NCBI RefSeq assembly: GCF_020379485.1
Contig: NC_063437.1
Span: 2,604,001 to 2,668,000, forward strand
Origin: Brassica napus
Taxonomy: Eukaryota > Streptophyta > Magnoliopsida > Brassicales > Brassicaceae
Reading direction: 5' to 3'
DNA: 64,000 nucleotides
Positions 1 to 11,640 of this stretch are shown here, piece after piece (position 1 is the first letter of the stretch; each line of letters opens with the position of its first letter). The position numbers were made by a program, and so were the translations under genes. The notes below the pieces were generated by a model. The model searched no databases. It was not told the origin of the DNA and saw nothing but the letters and a program-made list of their open reading frames with translations.

Positions 1-532
1 CTAATTTCAGAATACCTCCTAGAGGTGGAGGATCTTGGGAGGATGGTTTGACTATGGTGTTGTGAGAGAACTGTTAATTTAACAAAATGAAGAATATGAA
101 AACAAATAATCTTCGCACTTTCTAAACCACTCCTTAAACAAAAGAAACCACTTACACGGATTACTTTTCACAAGAAAGAAAAGGCACAAATAGATAGGAA
201 TGAAAAGCGATGAGTGGATGGTGAAATTCTTCAAACTGTGAGGCGGTGGAAATATGTTTAATGTCGACAGTCATTTGACTTAATGGCAGAATATATTTTA
301 TTTAATTCTCAAAAAATGCATTAGATATTATTTGACTCATAATTTACAGTCAAATATGTGACCACACATATATATTGACAACATATATGAATCAGTATCC
401 AGCTAATATTACATTTGTTTTAATTACATAAAGCCCACTTTGTTATGACCTGGCATATTGATTGGTCCTGATTATTTTGCCTATGTGGATAGCCTTAGGA
501 AGCTAGAAATTAGCTTCTTTTATATAGTAGGA
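1..532 (-). mobile_element. Helitron 5' end (minus orientation), running off the left edge
   Basis: Read on the minus strand, position 532 begins TCCTACTATATAAAAGAAGC after a host A at 533. This is the form of Brassicaceae Helitron 5' termini (A, then TC, then an AT-rich TACTAT-AAAA block). The next 60 bp hold a short inverted repeat around AGCTAGAAATTAGCTTC. No CTAG end with hairpin was found between 1 and 532, so the 3' end is probably outside the window. Nothing coding is recognisable inside. Confidence rests on one terminus only. Confidence 0.42.
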
Positions 533-2074
533 TTATTTTTTTGGGTCTAATCTTATTATTTTCTTTTGAAATTTGCTTAGCTTACGCCGCCTCATATTAT
601 GTCTTTGCTAGAAAGGAACTAACTATAACTTTACTTTCTTATTAATCTTTATTTTTTTGAAGATGGAAACCAAGAAATGTTGATTTGGCAAAGATCGTAT
701 CCTTTTATCCGTTTGTTCTTTTGACTTCTTCTAAGTGCATTTACATTTAAGGCCTATTTAGCTAGAAATCAAAATTCAGCGTGATAATTGCAAATCTATG
801 CAAACTTTTTAATAATTGGCGAACCATGACAATTTTTCCATGAGTTGTCAATTATCTCCTTTACCCACACCTTTCTCATTACCTGCTATCCGGGTTGTTC
901 GCAAATAATTAAATTTGTATTCAAAACGCAATACACTTAGTAAAACCGGCTACATTCTTTTAAAACTGTGATATTAGTTATTGCAACCGGATGTATCTAT
1001 AAAAATTAAAGAGAGAAGAGTTTTGATATATTTTACAAGTAACCTGCAACCGGCAGTTATGACTATTTATTAGTTTTATTTTTGAACCTATTGAAAAAGT
1101 AAATAAGTGTACAAAATCGGTTATATTTTTCCAAATTGGTGAGAGAAGAGTTGTAAGATATTTTTAGAGAGGAGAAGTGAAGAGAAGAGGAGAAGATATT
1201 TTCGGTGAGGATAAGATATTTTCGAAGAGGAGAAACCGTAGTTGCCTATACATAAAAACCGGGTACAACTAATAGAAACCGGATTTGAGTATATACATAA
1301 AAACCATGTACAAAATATAGAAACCAGATTCGAGTATAATTGTCTGAATACTATTTTTGTCGACTTACAGGGACTTCGTTAGGTGAACCCGGTGGAGATG
1401 AGTAATGGCTGAGATTTGCCAACATTTGGGAATTGAATCTTAAACTTTTTTTTTTCATTGGGAGAAAAAAAATCAAAAGCAAAAATGAAAGAAAAGAAAC
1501 AAAATTTGCTTGAAGAAAACATAAGAAACAGAACACATGTTCGTTATTACACACATGAAAGAAACGACAAAGGTTGTTGTAATAAGGAGAGAAAAGAGAC
1601 CAATTTTAATGGCGGTGACTCGGAATCCACATGATTTGAGGATGAGACCGATGCTACTTGTCGTACTCGTACTCACCTACTCCCGTAGGTTGTTTGGAGG
1701 AACTGGGAATTGAGACCGATTCGGGGAATAATATTATTACAGATCCCTTTGTTTTTTTTGCATAAAAAAGAAAGAAAGTCTTAATTCTTTGCATTATTGA
1801 CACTTTTTGTGTGCAACCGTTTGTTTTAAGTAATCACGTCTGACGTGTAACAGATACTGTACTTTGCTTTTCCTGTGGAAATAAGGACTGTCTTGGTATT
1901 ACCTAAAAAGGTACAGTGTCTTACCCATCTACCTAATTATCTCATATATTTTTGCTATCTAGTGCAAATCCCCTACATTTAAACGATATGCATAGTACTG
2001 GTAAATAGGCTTACAAAAATTTCTTTACGCTGACCAAAAATATAATGGGATAAAAAAAAAATTCTGAACATAAC
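533..2074. other. Intergenic, no supported gene
   Basis: AT-rich DNA with purine-rich GAGAGAAGAG-type stretches near 1005-1235 and recurrent AACCGG words. Short minus-strand reading frames at 1351-1676 are hydrophobic, lack homology that I recognise and have no convincing splice context. I annotate nothing beyond the tandem repeat at 1251-1338. Confidence 0.6.
1251..1338. repeat. Imperfect tandem duplication, about 44 bp x 2
   Basis: Two adjacent units begin CATAAAAACC, contain GTACAA and ATAGAAACC, and end GAGTATA. Unit 1 is about 1251-1295 and unit 2 about 1296-1338, with scattered mismatches. No function is apparent. Confidence 0.7.
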
Positions 2075-2089
2075 AAAAATGGAATAATT

Positions 2090-2638
2090 CTACTATGGAT
2101 AGAGTTGCAAGATGGAGCCAAAGTGTGGATACAATATGTGTTCTCTGTAAAACGGCCCAAGAGACAAGAGATCATCTCTTTTTTGAGTGCACTTACTCAT
2201 CACAGTTATGGAGTTCTCTGGTAAAAGGGATATTGAAAGAGACGTATACAAATGAGTGGAATGACATTGTGATTTGGATATCTGATGTGAAGATGGAAAG
2301 GATGTGACTGTTTTGTATCAGATATGCATTTCAAATAGCATTGTATACTCTCTGGAGAGAGCGAAACAAGGTTCGTCATGAGGAGAAGCTCATGCCGATT
2401 GAAGTGCTGAAGAAACTGGTTGATAAAGGGGTGAGAAATAAGTTAAGTCTGATGAGATCAAAGGGAGTAAGAGGCATGGAGAAAGGGTTACAGTTTTGGT
2501 TTAGTACAAGATTGTAAATTTCATTAAAAAAGTTTTCTTAAAGTTCTAAAGGGGAGTTACTAAAACAGATTATATAGGCTGCACTTGATGTAAAAATGAT
2601 CTTTTTGATGAATAACAATTTAACATTCATTCAAAAAA
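2090..2638 (+). mobile_element. 5'-truncated LINE insertion with 15-bp target duplication
   Basis: The insertion has a 3' A-run and is flanked by the direct repeat AAAAATGGAATAATT at 2075-2089 and 2639-2653. The body starts abruptly inside coding sequence of the LINE zinc-binding reverse transcriptase (zf-RVT) region and ends with a short 3' UTR and poly(A) at about 2629-2638. This is the standard product of target-primed reverse transcription with early stop, so only the last 0.5 kb of the element was copied. Confidence 0.88.
2095..2517 (+). pseudogene. LINE reverse transcriptase C-terminal (zf-RVT) remnant
   Basis: The frame reads through TICVLCKTAQETRDHLFFEC, the cysteine/histidine motif of the plant LINE zf-RVT domain, then LWRERNKVRHEEK, and ends FWFSTRL before a stop. 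An in-frame TGA at 2305-2307 interrupts it. Only about 140 codons remain of an ORF2 that is normally over 1,000 codons, because the insertion is 5'-truncated. It cannot be functional alone. Confidence 0.85.
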
Positions 2639-2888
2639 AAAAATGGAATAATTTTTGTTAAATTTACTTTATCTTTTACACTATCCTTGGGCTATGCTGT
2701 AAATTTTGCCTATACGTAAACCCATAATTAAAAACGATAGCGTAAAAACGAACGCTAACGTGATGCGAAGTATCTTAAGATTGTATGTTTTGGCAAAATT
2801 GTATTCCCTAGGAGTTGTGATCATCATAAGGAGATACACGTACGAGGACGTGATTTCTAAGTGGTAAAAGATGAGATTAATTCAAATT

Positions 2889-3131
2889 ATGTACTCTCTT
2901 CGTGATTATAGATTTTTTATTGTTTTTACACATTGAAAAAACACATTAAATCACTATAATAAGTATATCATTTTTTATAATTTTCAATATTCAATATTTT
3001 TAACCAATAGTAATTTACTATAATCAATTGTTTTTTTGAAAATCGTAATTTTTAATAGAAAATTTAAAAAGTATCTCTTTATGAAACAAATTTTTTTTAA
3101 AACATCTAACTTAATGAAACAGAAAGAATGA
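2889..3131. mobile_element. Decayed Stowaway-like MITE
   Basis: The left end, TACTCTCTTCGTGATTATAG, and the right end, whose complement begins ATCATTCTTTCTGTTTCATT, resemble the TACTCCCTCTGTTTC ends of Stowaway (Tc1/mariner) MITEs, but both carry several changes. Length (about 240 bp) and AT-rich interior fit. Cleaner relatives lie at 36062 and 58496. Confidence 0.45.
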
Positions 3132-3175
3132 TATTTACTATACTTAATCTAAAAATGTAAGCAGCAGACGAGAAA

Positions 3176-3372
3176 TAACCAAGTAGTTTTGATATAGTAG
3201 TAAAGGAGTTACAGCTGAAGCTTTCGTTCTGAGTTCGATTCTTTTTGGCTATCTATAAATATTTTAAGTGACAAAAAATCTCAAAATTTCTGTGATTTTT
3301 TGGTGATTTATCTTTAAGACGTTGGATCTAGAAAATCTTTGGAATGGCACAAAAATTATCAAAAAAAAAAAG
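3176..3372 (+). mobile_element. tRNA-derived SINE (S1-like) with target duplication
   Basis: A 197-bp insertion lies between direct repeats GACGAGAAA (3167-3175 and 3373-3381). Near its left end is a pol III A-box-like TGATATAGTAGTAAAGG followed about 30 bp later by a B-box-like GAGTTCGATTC, and it ends in a run of A at about 3359-3371. This is the layout of Brassicaceae tRNA-derived SINEs. Assignment to the S1 family is inference. A 62-codon frame starting at 3322 is fortuitous. Confidence 0.68.
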
Positions 3373-3381
3373 GACGAGAAA

Positions 3382-5725
3382 AGGATAATGAAGAGGCAAC
3401 ACTTTGATTGGGAAATGAATTATCGGCCGAACGTGGCTGACGAAGTAGCAGAAGACCAACTATTAATATTCCCTTTAATTTTTATTTGCTTGCCGTTACG
3501 GCTACACTAAATTATTAAGTATAATACTATATAAATGTTTGTGTCTATTAGTTGCATTCATCATGCAGTCATGCATCTATTGAGTTCAATCTATATAATA
3601 TGATCTTAATCATATTTTTGATTTTTTCCACCAGAGCATTGTATCGTATACTATATATATATATATGTGCATTATTAGTGAATAATGATGATATGCACGC
3701 TGTTAAGCCTGTTATGAATCTTTTTGCAGATATGCAATTTGTCTGCATAACTCATTAGTAGAATAAATATCACTTCTTGATACCAGAAGGTCCAGAACAG
3801 TTCAAACAAATAGAGAAAATCCGAAACAAAATCTAGACCTGATGATATCTTAAAGATTCTACAGGTAAGGTTGTTACGATAGTTCACGTCTAAAAGTAAA
3901 ACGTATGCCACTTCATTATATATTGAAATCAAGGACGAGGCTTACGCCAAGTCTAATGAAACATTCGTCTCAGACACCCAAATTTGTAAAACATAAGTTT
4001 TATGCCACCAAATTACTAAATTTTTTACTAAATAGTCTACGGTTTCCAAAATCTCAAGACCGACCCTGATTGAACACTTATTTATTGTGAATAAACAACA
4101 AATGCAAACAAATTTAAGAAAATCGAAGAAGCTTAAAAGAGCAAAACGTTACTGATTTAAGTATCTGATTAGAATTTGTATATCGATTATGTGAATGAAT
4201 AAATTTATAATCTCTTTGATTCATATTCTTATAAAATCTGATTTTTTTTCTTTAAGAAAACATTTTTATTTTAATAAATACTAAGTGTTTTCTTGCACCA
4301 TGTGTAGTAATAAAAAATTTAAATTTAAATCATATTTAAAAGTAAAATTTTATTATTATTTTAGATTTTGTTATTATTTTACCAATATTTAGTTTAAATT
4401 TTGATTTAATTGAGCATAAATTAAGATAAATAAACAGTTTTGTTTATTTTAAATTATATTAAAAAAAAATATGTATATCTTTAAATTCTAATCTTAGATA
4501 ATTTTTATCTATTTATTTTCATAAAACATATTAAATTAACTTGTAAACATTTTAATACAAAATTGATCTAAAATTTGAATAATTATCAAAAAGGAAAATT
4601 AAATAGTATTTTTAAAATTTGTAGATATATAAAAGATACTAATAGTATCACGATTCAATTTTATAATTTTATAATGTTTTAAATGATTTTGAAATTTTTT
4701 TTAAATAATAAAATTGTATAATTATAAAAATAGAAATAAATAATGTTTTGAAAATTTAAATATAAATATAAATAGGTCGGATTTTTTCGTGTTCTAAACA
4801 TTAGACCCAATTAGGTACTTAGAAATTTTCTGCTTAGGTTTGGGTTGGTTTTTGTCGGATCCATGTCAGTTCGAATCTACAATTAAAATACATGTAATTT
4901 CGGGTTCGAATCAGTTCGCATATTTATGATTTGAAAAGGACTCAACGTACCCAAATTGGACCACAAACCAAAGAAATACCCAAAACCCGAAAAAATCCAA
5001 AAAACCAAAAAATACCCAAAATATATTCAAATACCTGAAATACCTAAATTTTACACGGATCTGACATGAAGACCTGAAATTTTACCCAAATATCCAAATT
5101 ATGTTTCTGAAAATATAAAATTTACCCGAACTCGAAACTATACCCAAAAATCTGAATCCGGAACTTAAGAAAAGTATTTGTAATACCAAAAATATTCCAA
5201 AACACCAAAATATACATAATATCTACAAGAAGTTTCAGATATATTGGATACCCGATTGAGTCTCGGATAGGACCCGGACCCAAACCAAGACCTGCGGATC
5301 TATGAAAAAAGAAGACCCAATAGGTACATTAAAGTAGATCCGGTCGCAGACCCGAACATGTATTTTCAGGTGGTTTATGTTCGAGTTTTTGGGTCCAGAT
5401 AAAATGTTTAGGCATGATTATAATTTTAGAGTGTTTACACACTTTAAGAATAAAAAATACAATACTAACAATAACACTACTTTAATACATAATTTATATT
5501 AAATATATATTATATGTAATACTTGTTTTAATTAATAATGGGTAAAATGGATTAAAATCATATAAAGTTATATTAAAAATATAAAACTACTATTTTGTGA
5601 AACAAATAAAAATATCAAAAAACTATTATCTTCGTGGAACTGAGGGGAGCACGATCATATTTTATATGAACATGTAAACTTCTCTATAGTGAACGTAAAA
5701 TTGATCGATTAGAATCATAGTTGCC
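3382..5725. other. AT-rich intergenic DNA, no gene
   Basis: No frame over this stretch resembles a protein. 3950-4760 is very AT-rich. 4770-5415 is a CCCGAA/CCCAAA-rich repeat described separately. Confidence 0.6.
4770..5415. repeat. CCCGAA/CCCAAA-rich dispersed repeat, likely old non-autonomous DNA transposon
   Basis: The sequence repeats words such as ACCCGAA, ACCCAAA and ATACCCAAAA, with the complementary GGGTTCG and TTGGGT near the ends. This is the composition seen in the better preserved hAT-type element at 34664-35337. I could not identify matching terminal repeats or a target duplication here, so the class is inferred from composition. Confidence 0.4.
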
Positions 5726-5740
5726 AAGTTAATAAGCGTA

Positions 5741-5827
5741 TCTATCCGTGGGCTGCACCTCCCAATCGGGAGTTAGGTCTGTGTCTTTAATAGACCCGGG
5801 TTAACCCTTTTTAAGTTTATAAAAAAA
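5741..5827 (+). mobile_element. Short SINE-like retroposon with 15-bp target duplication
   Basis: 87 bp starting TCTATCCGTGGGCTGCACC and ending in an A-run are flanked by exact copies of AAGTTAATAAGCGTA at 5726-5740 and 5828-5842. The interior has paired CCTCCCAATCGGGAGTTAGG and GACCCGGGTTAACCC blocks, as in the 3' halves of tRNA-derived SINEs. The 5' promoter boxes are missing or degenerate, so it is probably 5'-truncated. Confidence 0.75.
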
Positions 5828-5842
5828 AAGTTAATAAGCGTA

Positions 5843-6980
5843 GATCTCTAGACCAGAAAGAGAGAGAGAAATGTTGTCTTGGAGTTTATACCATTCGAAA
5901 TGTATGATTATATTATAATTTATATATAAGGCCAAATAAATGTATGATTATTATGTTCAATTACCAAAAAAAGTTAATCTACTTTTCTTAATGTAAGTAC
6001 TCCTATTAAATTTTGATATCTTGGGTTTTTATCGGGTTTTAACCGCATTCTTTCATTTCGTTTTTAGTTACTCTCTCCGTTCCTAAATATAGGATGTTCA
6101 AAAAAAAAATTGATGTTCTAAAAAGTTTTTAGTACATTTTTACCAAAAAGTGTTTAGTACATTTGTATATGCATTTTTTTTTTGACGAAATATATGCATT
6201 TTTGTGTTATGGACTTATGGGTCTTGGATCGGTTCCTGCAGTTTTCATAGTTATGATTTCTCTCTTGTTCCTAATGTTATATGTGGTTGATGTTTGGTCA
6301 TGCTTACCAAATTGTTTATTGTTATTCAATAATTCTTAAATGATAGATAGAAATATGGAAATGCTTCCCAGTGATTTGTAATTTTGATTATATATAGCAT
6401 TTTTTTTTCAGAATGGAAATGTATATATTATATGATTGATAAGTTAAGCATGAAAATTATAATAGTACTGACCAAAAAAAAATTATAATAGTAAGGGATA
6501 ACAGAAAGGAAACTGATTAGAAACATTAAAAACCAAGATACAAAATCAAAGGTTCCGACCATTGTGTCGCTGATTGCGGATGGTTAATGGAGCTGACACG
6601 AGCTCTGGAACTGACGTGTTCCCATAGACCACCATCGCCCATACAGGATTTGCCTTCTTTAGCACGTTGGCTTTGTCTTTCTCTCACGTGTTTTGTCCAG
6701 CGCCGAATTGGCTTCGTATAAATCAGAAATCTCAAATATTTTTACTTTCTGTCCAATATAAAAGAAAATGATATAATATTTATATTGTTTTTCCCTCTCA
6801 GGGGCACTTTTGCAAGTCCCCAGCAACGGTTTCTCAGTTGGCTCAGCTGAGAATATGTCGTATTGTTATATGTAGAATTAATCGCATTGACTGAAGCTTG
6901 TATTAATTAGATTAGCCGCAGACTTGAAAAGCAGTAGCATTCTGAGGTGGATGAGTGTTTTTTTTTCTTAAACACTCAAA
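5843..6980. other. Intergenic, with two tail-only retroinsertion scars
   Basis: A Stowaway-like left end (ACTCTCTCCGTTCCTAAATA) lies at about 6069. Short poly(T)/poly(A) inserts between direct repeats occur at 6179-6190 and 6468-6478. No coding sequence is supported; the 69-codon minus-strand frame at 6526-6735 has no recognisable homology. Confidence 0.55.
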
Positions 6981-7644
6981 TCTATACTATTAAAACAGAA
7001 TCATACTCCTGCCTTTTCCAGTTAATTACATGCCACTGCCATTACCTTTTTTTTTAATAAATATTGCCAATTATTTTAGACCAATCCGAAGTATTCGATT
7101 TTTACAGCCTATCAAAACTATTTAAGCCCACAGCAGAGTAAACCCGTACTTTTTTAAAATCCAAACAGAAATGAATGTTCAGCCCACCGAAATCATCTTC
7201 ATGATCAAACCCTATAATATGTAAACCCCATCGAAATCATCTTCTTTTTTTAACAAACCCTATACCCTGAAATGAAAACCCTAACGAAGATGAATATAAC
7301 ATATAGATAAACATAAATGTAAATCAATCACAATACTAAAAGCAGAATACCAAGCCTTCTAACCCTGTCCACGTCAGTTAATATATTCAGCTAATCAGAG
7401 ATCACTATTTTGCCATGTCATACCAGTTTTAAATCGACCAATACAAAAACCAGGCCATGCATCTGGGCCATTAGTAATATCCAGTGGTCAATACGAAGCC
7501 CATCTCATTAATACATAATCTCTAATGAGGGCTATTATCGTGGCGACTCTTCAACCCACTCTCCCTCATTCAATCATGTTCTTTACTACTCTTTTCACGT
7601 TTCAGCTCCCTTTGTTTATAAATCATTAAATATCAAAATTTTGA

Positions 7645-8328
7645 TCCAGGCTGATAATCATTGAATACCTTGACCATATTGACAGACATGCGTTTGAAGA
7701 TCTTCACAACCACATCAAGAGCTCGGCGGTGATCGTGACGGAGCCCGATTTCAACGCCAAGATCTGCCACTTCGGCACCGCGAAGCTCTGCGGGGAAACA
7801 GACGGATCGAGAGATTCCAGAGCCGTTAGATTCGAAGGAGTGATAGGATACATGTCGCCGGAGTTTCAGGCTTCGGGGGTTGCGACTCAGGAATCAGACG
7901 TGTTCGCCTTCGGAGTCATGATGCTTGAGCTTCTCTCCGGGGAGGAGCCGTTGAAGTACAGGTATGAGAAATCGATAGGGGATTTTGAACGGACTTCGGT
8001 GATTGAAACGGCGAAAGCGGTGGTTGACGGCGGAGATGGTGGTGATTTAGAGGGGCGGTTGAGGAGGTGGATGGATCGGAGGTTGGGGGATTCATTTCCG
8101 GTGAAGGTGGTGGAGAAGTTAATGCGGTTGGCGTTGGAGTGCGTGGAGGATGAGGCGGTGAACCGGCCGGAGATGGGAAGAGTCGCCGGAAAGATATCGC
8201 AATTGTATTTGGAATCGGAGAAATGGATCTTCCAACCAAGATTAGAAGCGAGATCCAGAGCGGCAGACATGGACATGAAAAATATGTATGGAGGAATTTT
8301 TGTATTCCTGCCTTTCTCAGAAGATTAG
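7645..8328 (+). pseudogene. Captured receptor-like kinase C-terminal lobe (LysM-RLK-like)
   Basis: An open frame of about 228 codons runs from a stop at 7642 to a stop at 8326-8328. It matches the C-terminal lobe of a plant receptor-like kinase: KICHFGTAKLCGE at the DFG position, GYMSPEF (APE region), SDVFAFGVMMLELLSGEEPL (helix F), MDRRL, ALECV and NRPEM (helix I). The HRD-IK equivalent reads HNHIKSS and DFG reads HFG, so both catalytic aspartates are replaced. Whether that came from the parent gene or from decay is unknown. The ectodomain, membrane segment and N-lobe are absent. The last 27 residues are unlike the family and probably come from Helitron DNA. The wording resembles LysM-domain RLKs of the LYK3 type; that subfamily call is from memory. 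Confidence 0.62.
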
Positions 8329-8364
8329 TTCCCTAGAGCCTTTCTGAAATGAGTGCTACGGTAT

Positions 8365-8665
8365 TGCCACATCGTTTCAACTCTACGGGAAGGTAATAAT
8401 AGTTAGTAAAATTACTTTTTGGTTTTGATTGCCAAATTGTCTTATAATCCGTGTCCTAATTTTCAGCCATACAATAAAAAACGTTTTCCTGGTGAGCAAG
8501 AGATCATACCACAATTACCTTGATGTTGACTCTGCTTGGAACTGTGTATCAGATTCTGAAAACCCGACATGTGCAGTCATGAAGCACACAAATCTTTATG
8601 GTGAGGCCTACCGGCTAGCTGTAATTGATGATCCATGTAGCACCTTTGGTGGTATTGTAGTCGTT
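8365..8665 (+). pseudogene. Captured fragment of AICAR transformylase/IMP cyclohydrolase (purH-like)
   Basis: ATSFQLYGK is encoded just before a GT at about 8391. After an intron-like gap, a frame reads SYHNYLDVDSAWNCVSDSEN, then PTCAVMKHTNLYG and EAYRLAVIDDPCSTFGGIV up to the stop at 8666-8668. These match consecutive exons of the plant bifunctional purine enzyme, where the intact motif is KHTNPCG. Here the conserved NPCG has become NLYG. Only about 65 codons survive. It lies directly downstream of the kinase fragment in the same orientation inside the Helitron, so a transcript could join the two. Confidence 0.62.
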
Positions 8666-8669
8666 TGAT

Positions 8670-10820
8670 TGGTTTGGAGCTGCTTATGATTCAGTTAAAA
8701 TTTCATTTTGTATTGGGGTCAAAAAAATTTAGTATGGTTAAATTTCATTTTCAAGTAAAGAAAATTTATTTTACAATTTTTTTTAACAAAAAATGAATAT
8801 TTAAAAAAAGAAGGGGGTCAGCTGCCTCCACCTCTTCCACACTGCCTCCGCCCCTGGGTGCAACGTTGCTTAAGATACATCCACTACTTCAGCTCAGGAA
8901 ACCGATGGGCTGCATCTACTGAAGTAAGTTTATATCAAAGATTTTTTGCTGTCTTTTTACCTGTCTGTGGAAAACGATGATGCAGGCATCTGTTCATAGC
9001 TCAAAACAAGCAAAGTATTTGCATCTGCCATAATGGAGACGAAAATCCATTTGATTTTTCCTAACTCTGTTCTGTAAATGTGTAAATGATTGTTTACTTT
9101 CTTAATCTTGCTTTGTTTTCTGTAAACTTCATTGATTAGAATTTTCGCCTTAGAGTTACTTTTTGAAACGTGACCTCGGATGAATAGGTTCGTCTTAATC
9201 TTTCTTTGATGATACACAGAGACTTGAGAAGAAAATCTGATTTTGGTTTGTCATCTTTTTTTGATGATATACAGGGACCTGAGAAGGAGATCAGATTTTG
9301 GGAAAAATTGACAGTGAGATGAGACCATGATTAAGATGGGAACAAATACGAAACTAGAATGGACCGGTGAATTTTTGAAATATTTTGAAGTAAGCCCACA
9401 CGTTATAAAGAAGTGTTAGTTTTTTTTCCACAAGAAAGATGCTTGATTTATTCAGTTTTCTATAAATCTGCTTCTTTCTCATAAAATCAAACGACAAGGC
9501 TAAAGAATAAAACCAAGGAAATCATAGCTTAAGCATCTCAAAATGACCAAATTTCCAATATCTTTAGGAGTCCCTTCTCAAGAGATGCTAAAGGAGACGA
9601 GAGGTAAAGCTTTTTGTGTCTACTCTGTTCATAACCCTCCATCAGATAAAGTAGAAGACGTAATTGTTTTGGAGATCCTTCAGTGACAAGTTCGGAAGTT
9701 GTCTTCAAAAGATCTGAACGGAGGAAAAATATCTCCTCGCTATCGCTGATCTTGGTGTCGCTTCACTCTGACTCCGCTTTGTATAGTATCTATGTTGTTC
9801 AATCAATTCCCAATTGTCTTTTTAAACTACCGTAAGAAGATCAGATGATCGAAAGGGTTGGGTTATGTATATATTGTGGCACACCTAATTTCCAAAACAA
9901 TTAAGATTAGCGATAAGTTTTTGGCGATAAGTTTTTGCTGACCTTTGTATCTGCAATACTTCCAAAAAATATAGTAAATTTACCAAACTATATCAGTGTA
10001 TGTATCTTCCAAATCAAAAAAAAAATTGCATTGGTTAAATATTATTCAAAAGATTTTAAACAAAAAGATTTAAACATTTTTTTAAAAAAAGGTCCACAGA
10101 AATACAAAACAATATTCTTTAAGACGGCAGAAAATATCTCAAGGTGGATTAAGAAACAAACTACTCTATTTGATATATTATATTCAACTTAATTTTTGTT
10201 TATCATATCAAAACTTTTGACAATTTAAAAAATCTAATATAACATGTCTACATATATCTATGTTTAGTAACATATAGGGATAACTTTAACCTTTTAACAT
10301 ATATCCTAATCATATTATTGCAATCTCTATCGTAAAATATATATACAAGAAAAATAATTTTAAAAAATATACAGGAAATATGAGATATGACCTGATTTAA
10401 CTTATTGAAGCTGTATTCATACATATATACTTGACAATACTTTGGTGTAACCAAAAAAATATAATTGTAACACTGCTTCATGATATAATTTATATTTGAA
10501 ATTCAAAAGGTATATAGAATTTGAGAATTATCGTAGACATATTTTCTAACATTTTTTTTTACAATTTATTTCTTCACAAGTGATGCCAAGAAAATTATGT
10601 GTAGATAATTAGTGAAAGGTTCATGTATCTAAATCTTAAACTCATTTTTAGCTATGAAGTTAGTTAGATCTTTCACCACTCTATGTTTTAGATGACAAAC
10701 AAATACAAATGCGTAAACTAAATTGTTTCCAAGTTACCATTAAACAAGTTTTGTATTTGATAGACATATAACTGTCTTTCTATCCATAAGATCTGAGTAT
10801 TATAAAAATGTTATAGAAAA
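8670..10820. other. Helitron interior without recognisable genes
   Basis: AT-rich sequence with short exon-like stretches around 8860-9000 and 9480-9780 that I cannot assign. They could be further captured fragments too short to identify by eye. 9935-10820 is AT-rich filler up to the 3' hairpin. Confidence 0.5.
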
Positions 10821-11588
10821 TTAATCCGGGCGTAGCCCGGAAAAGGCCCTAGTGTTCATAATAAGCTTATTTAGATGATGCATGACACCTACATATATAT
10901 ATGTTATGATTCCTTTACAAAATGCAATATGTAATGGTGGACACTTTAATCAAACCAAAAATATTAAAATATTGACCACAAGTTACTATGGTATAATTCG
11001 AATTTTTTATAACAATAATTAATTAAAAATCTAATAACAATATTTTTAAATAAATATTTTACTTATCTATAGTTTGGTTACCATATCTATTTGAACTATA
11101 AATTTTTCAACTCATCCCCTAATTTTCGTAATTAATTAAAAAACATATAATTATATTGGAATGCCACTGACTTTTCTTGCTTTTTAGTGTAATTATAAAT
11201 AGTATTTAAAAATATCACTTGGATACCAAATCTATTCCAAGTATGTTCTTTAACTCATTCCGTAATTTTCTCTTCCTATTAGAAATATAAAAATAATATT
11301 ATGGCAAAGCTTCCCTATTTCATATACCTATATTAAATGTAACCCAAAATATAGAGAAAAAATATTATATTTTTGGCTAAAATCATGTTTCAAATAATTC
11401 AATCTAATCACATTGCTTGTGCAATACCCATAGAATATCTTGGGATTTTGAATTTTTAACTGAACCTTCCTAATATTAACAATTATTGATATCGAAATCA
11501 AAACCACAAAATCTCGAGAGATATGATCTAGAGTATGCAACAAGTTTCACGGAAAACCTAAAAACTTCTCCCTTCAACCTCTTCATAT

Positions 11589-11596
11589 TATAAATA
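11589..11596 (+). promoter_or_regulatory. TATA box of the OB-fold gene fragment
   Basis: TATAAATA lies 45 bp before the ATG at 11641, followed by a CA-rich leader. Position and sequence are those of a plant core promoter. It may have been carried along with the gene fragment. Confidence 0.55.
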
Positions 11597-11640
11597 GCAA
11601 TCACCTCTTCCTAATCAAACCCACACCATCAAACAACGCA

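Larger units (their letters stand above)
6981..10852 (+). mobile_element. Non-autonomous Helitron carrying captured gene fragments
   Basis: The 5' end reads A|TCTATACTATTAAAACAGAA at 6981. The 3' end has the hairpin CCGGGC-GTA-GCCCGG (10826-10840), eight bases, then CTAG (10849-10852) and a host T. These are the canonical Helitron termini and A/T insertion site. There are no terminal inverted repeats or target duplication and no Rep/helicase gene, so movement would depend on an autonomous element. A second 5'-like terminus (TCACAATACTAAAAGCAGAA, near 7327) suggests nesting or fusion of two elements. The interior holds a kinase fragment (7645-8328) and a purine-biosynthesis fragment (8365-8665). 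Confidence 0.8.

Noticed and set aside
1351..1676. Hydrophobic minus-strand frames
   Set aside because: Composition-driven (TTT/CTT-rich) with no conserved motif or splice evidence.
7887..8276. Two minus-strand frames opposite the kinase fragment
   Set aside because: They are antisense shadows of a GC-richer coding stretch whose plus-strand frame has clear kinase motifs.
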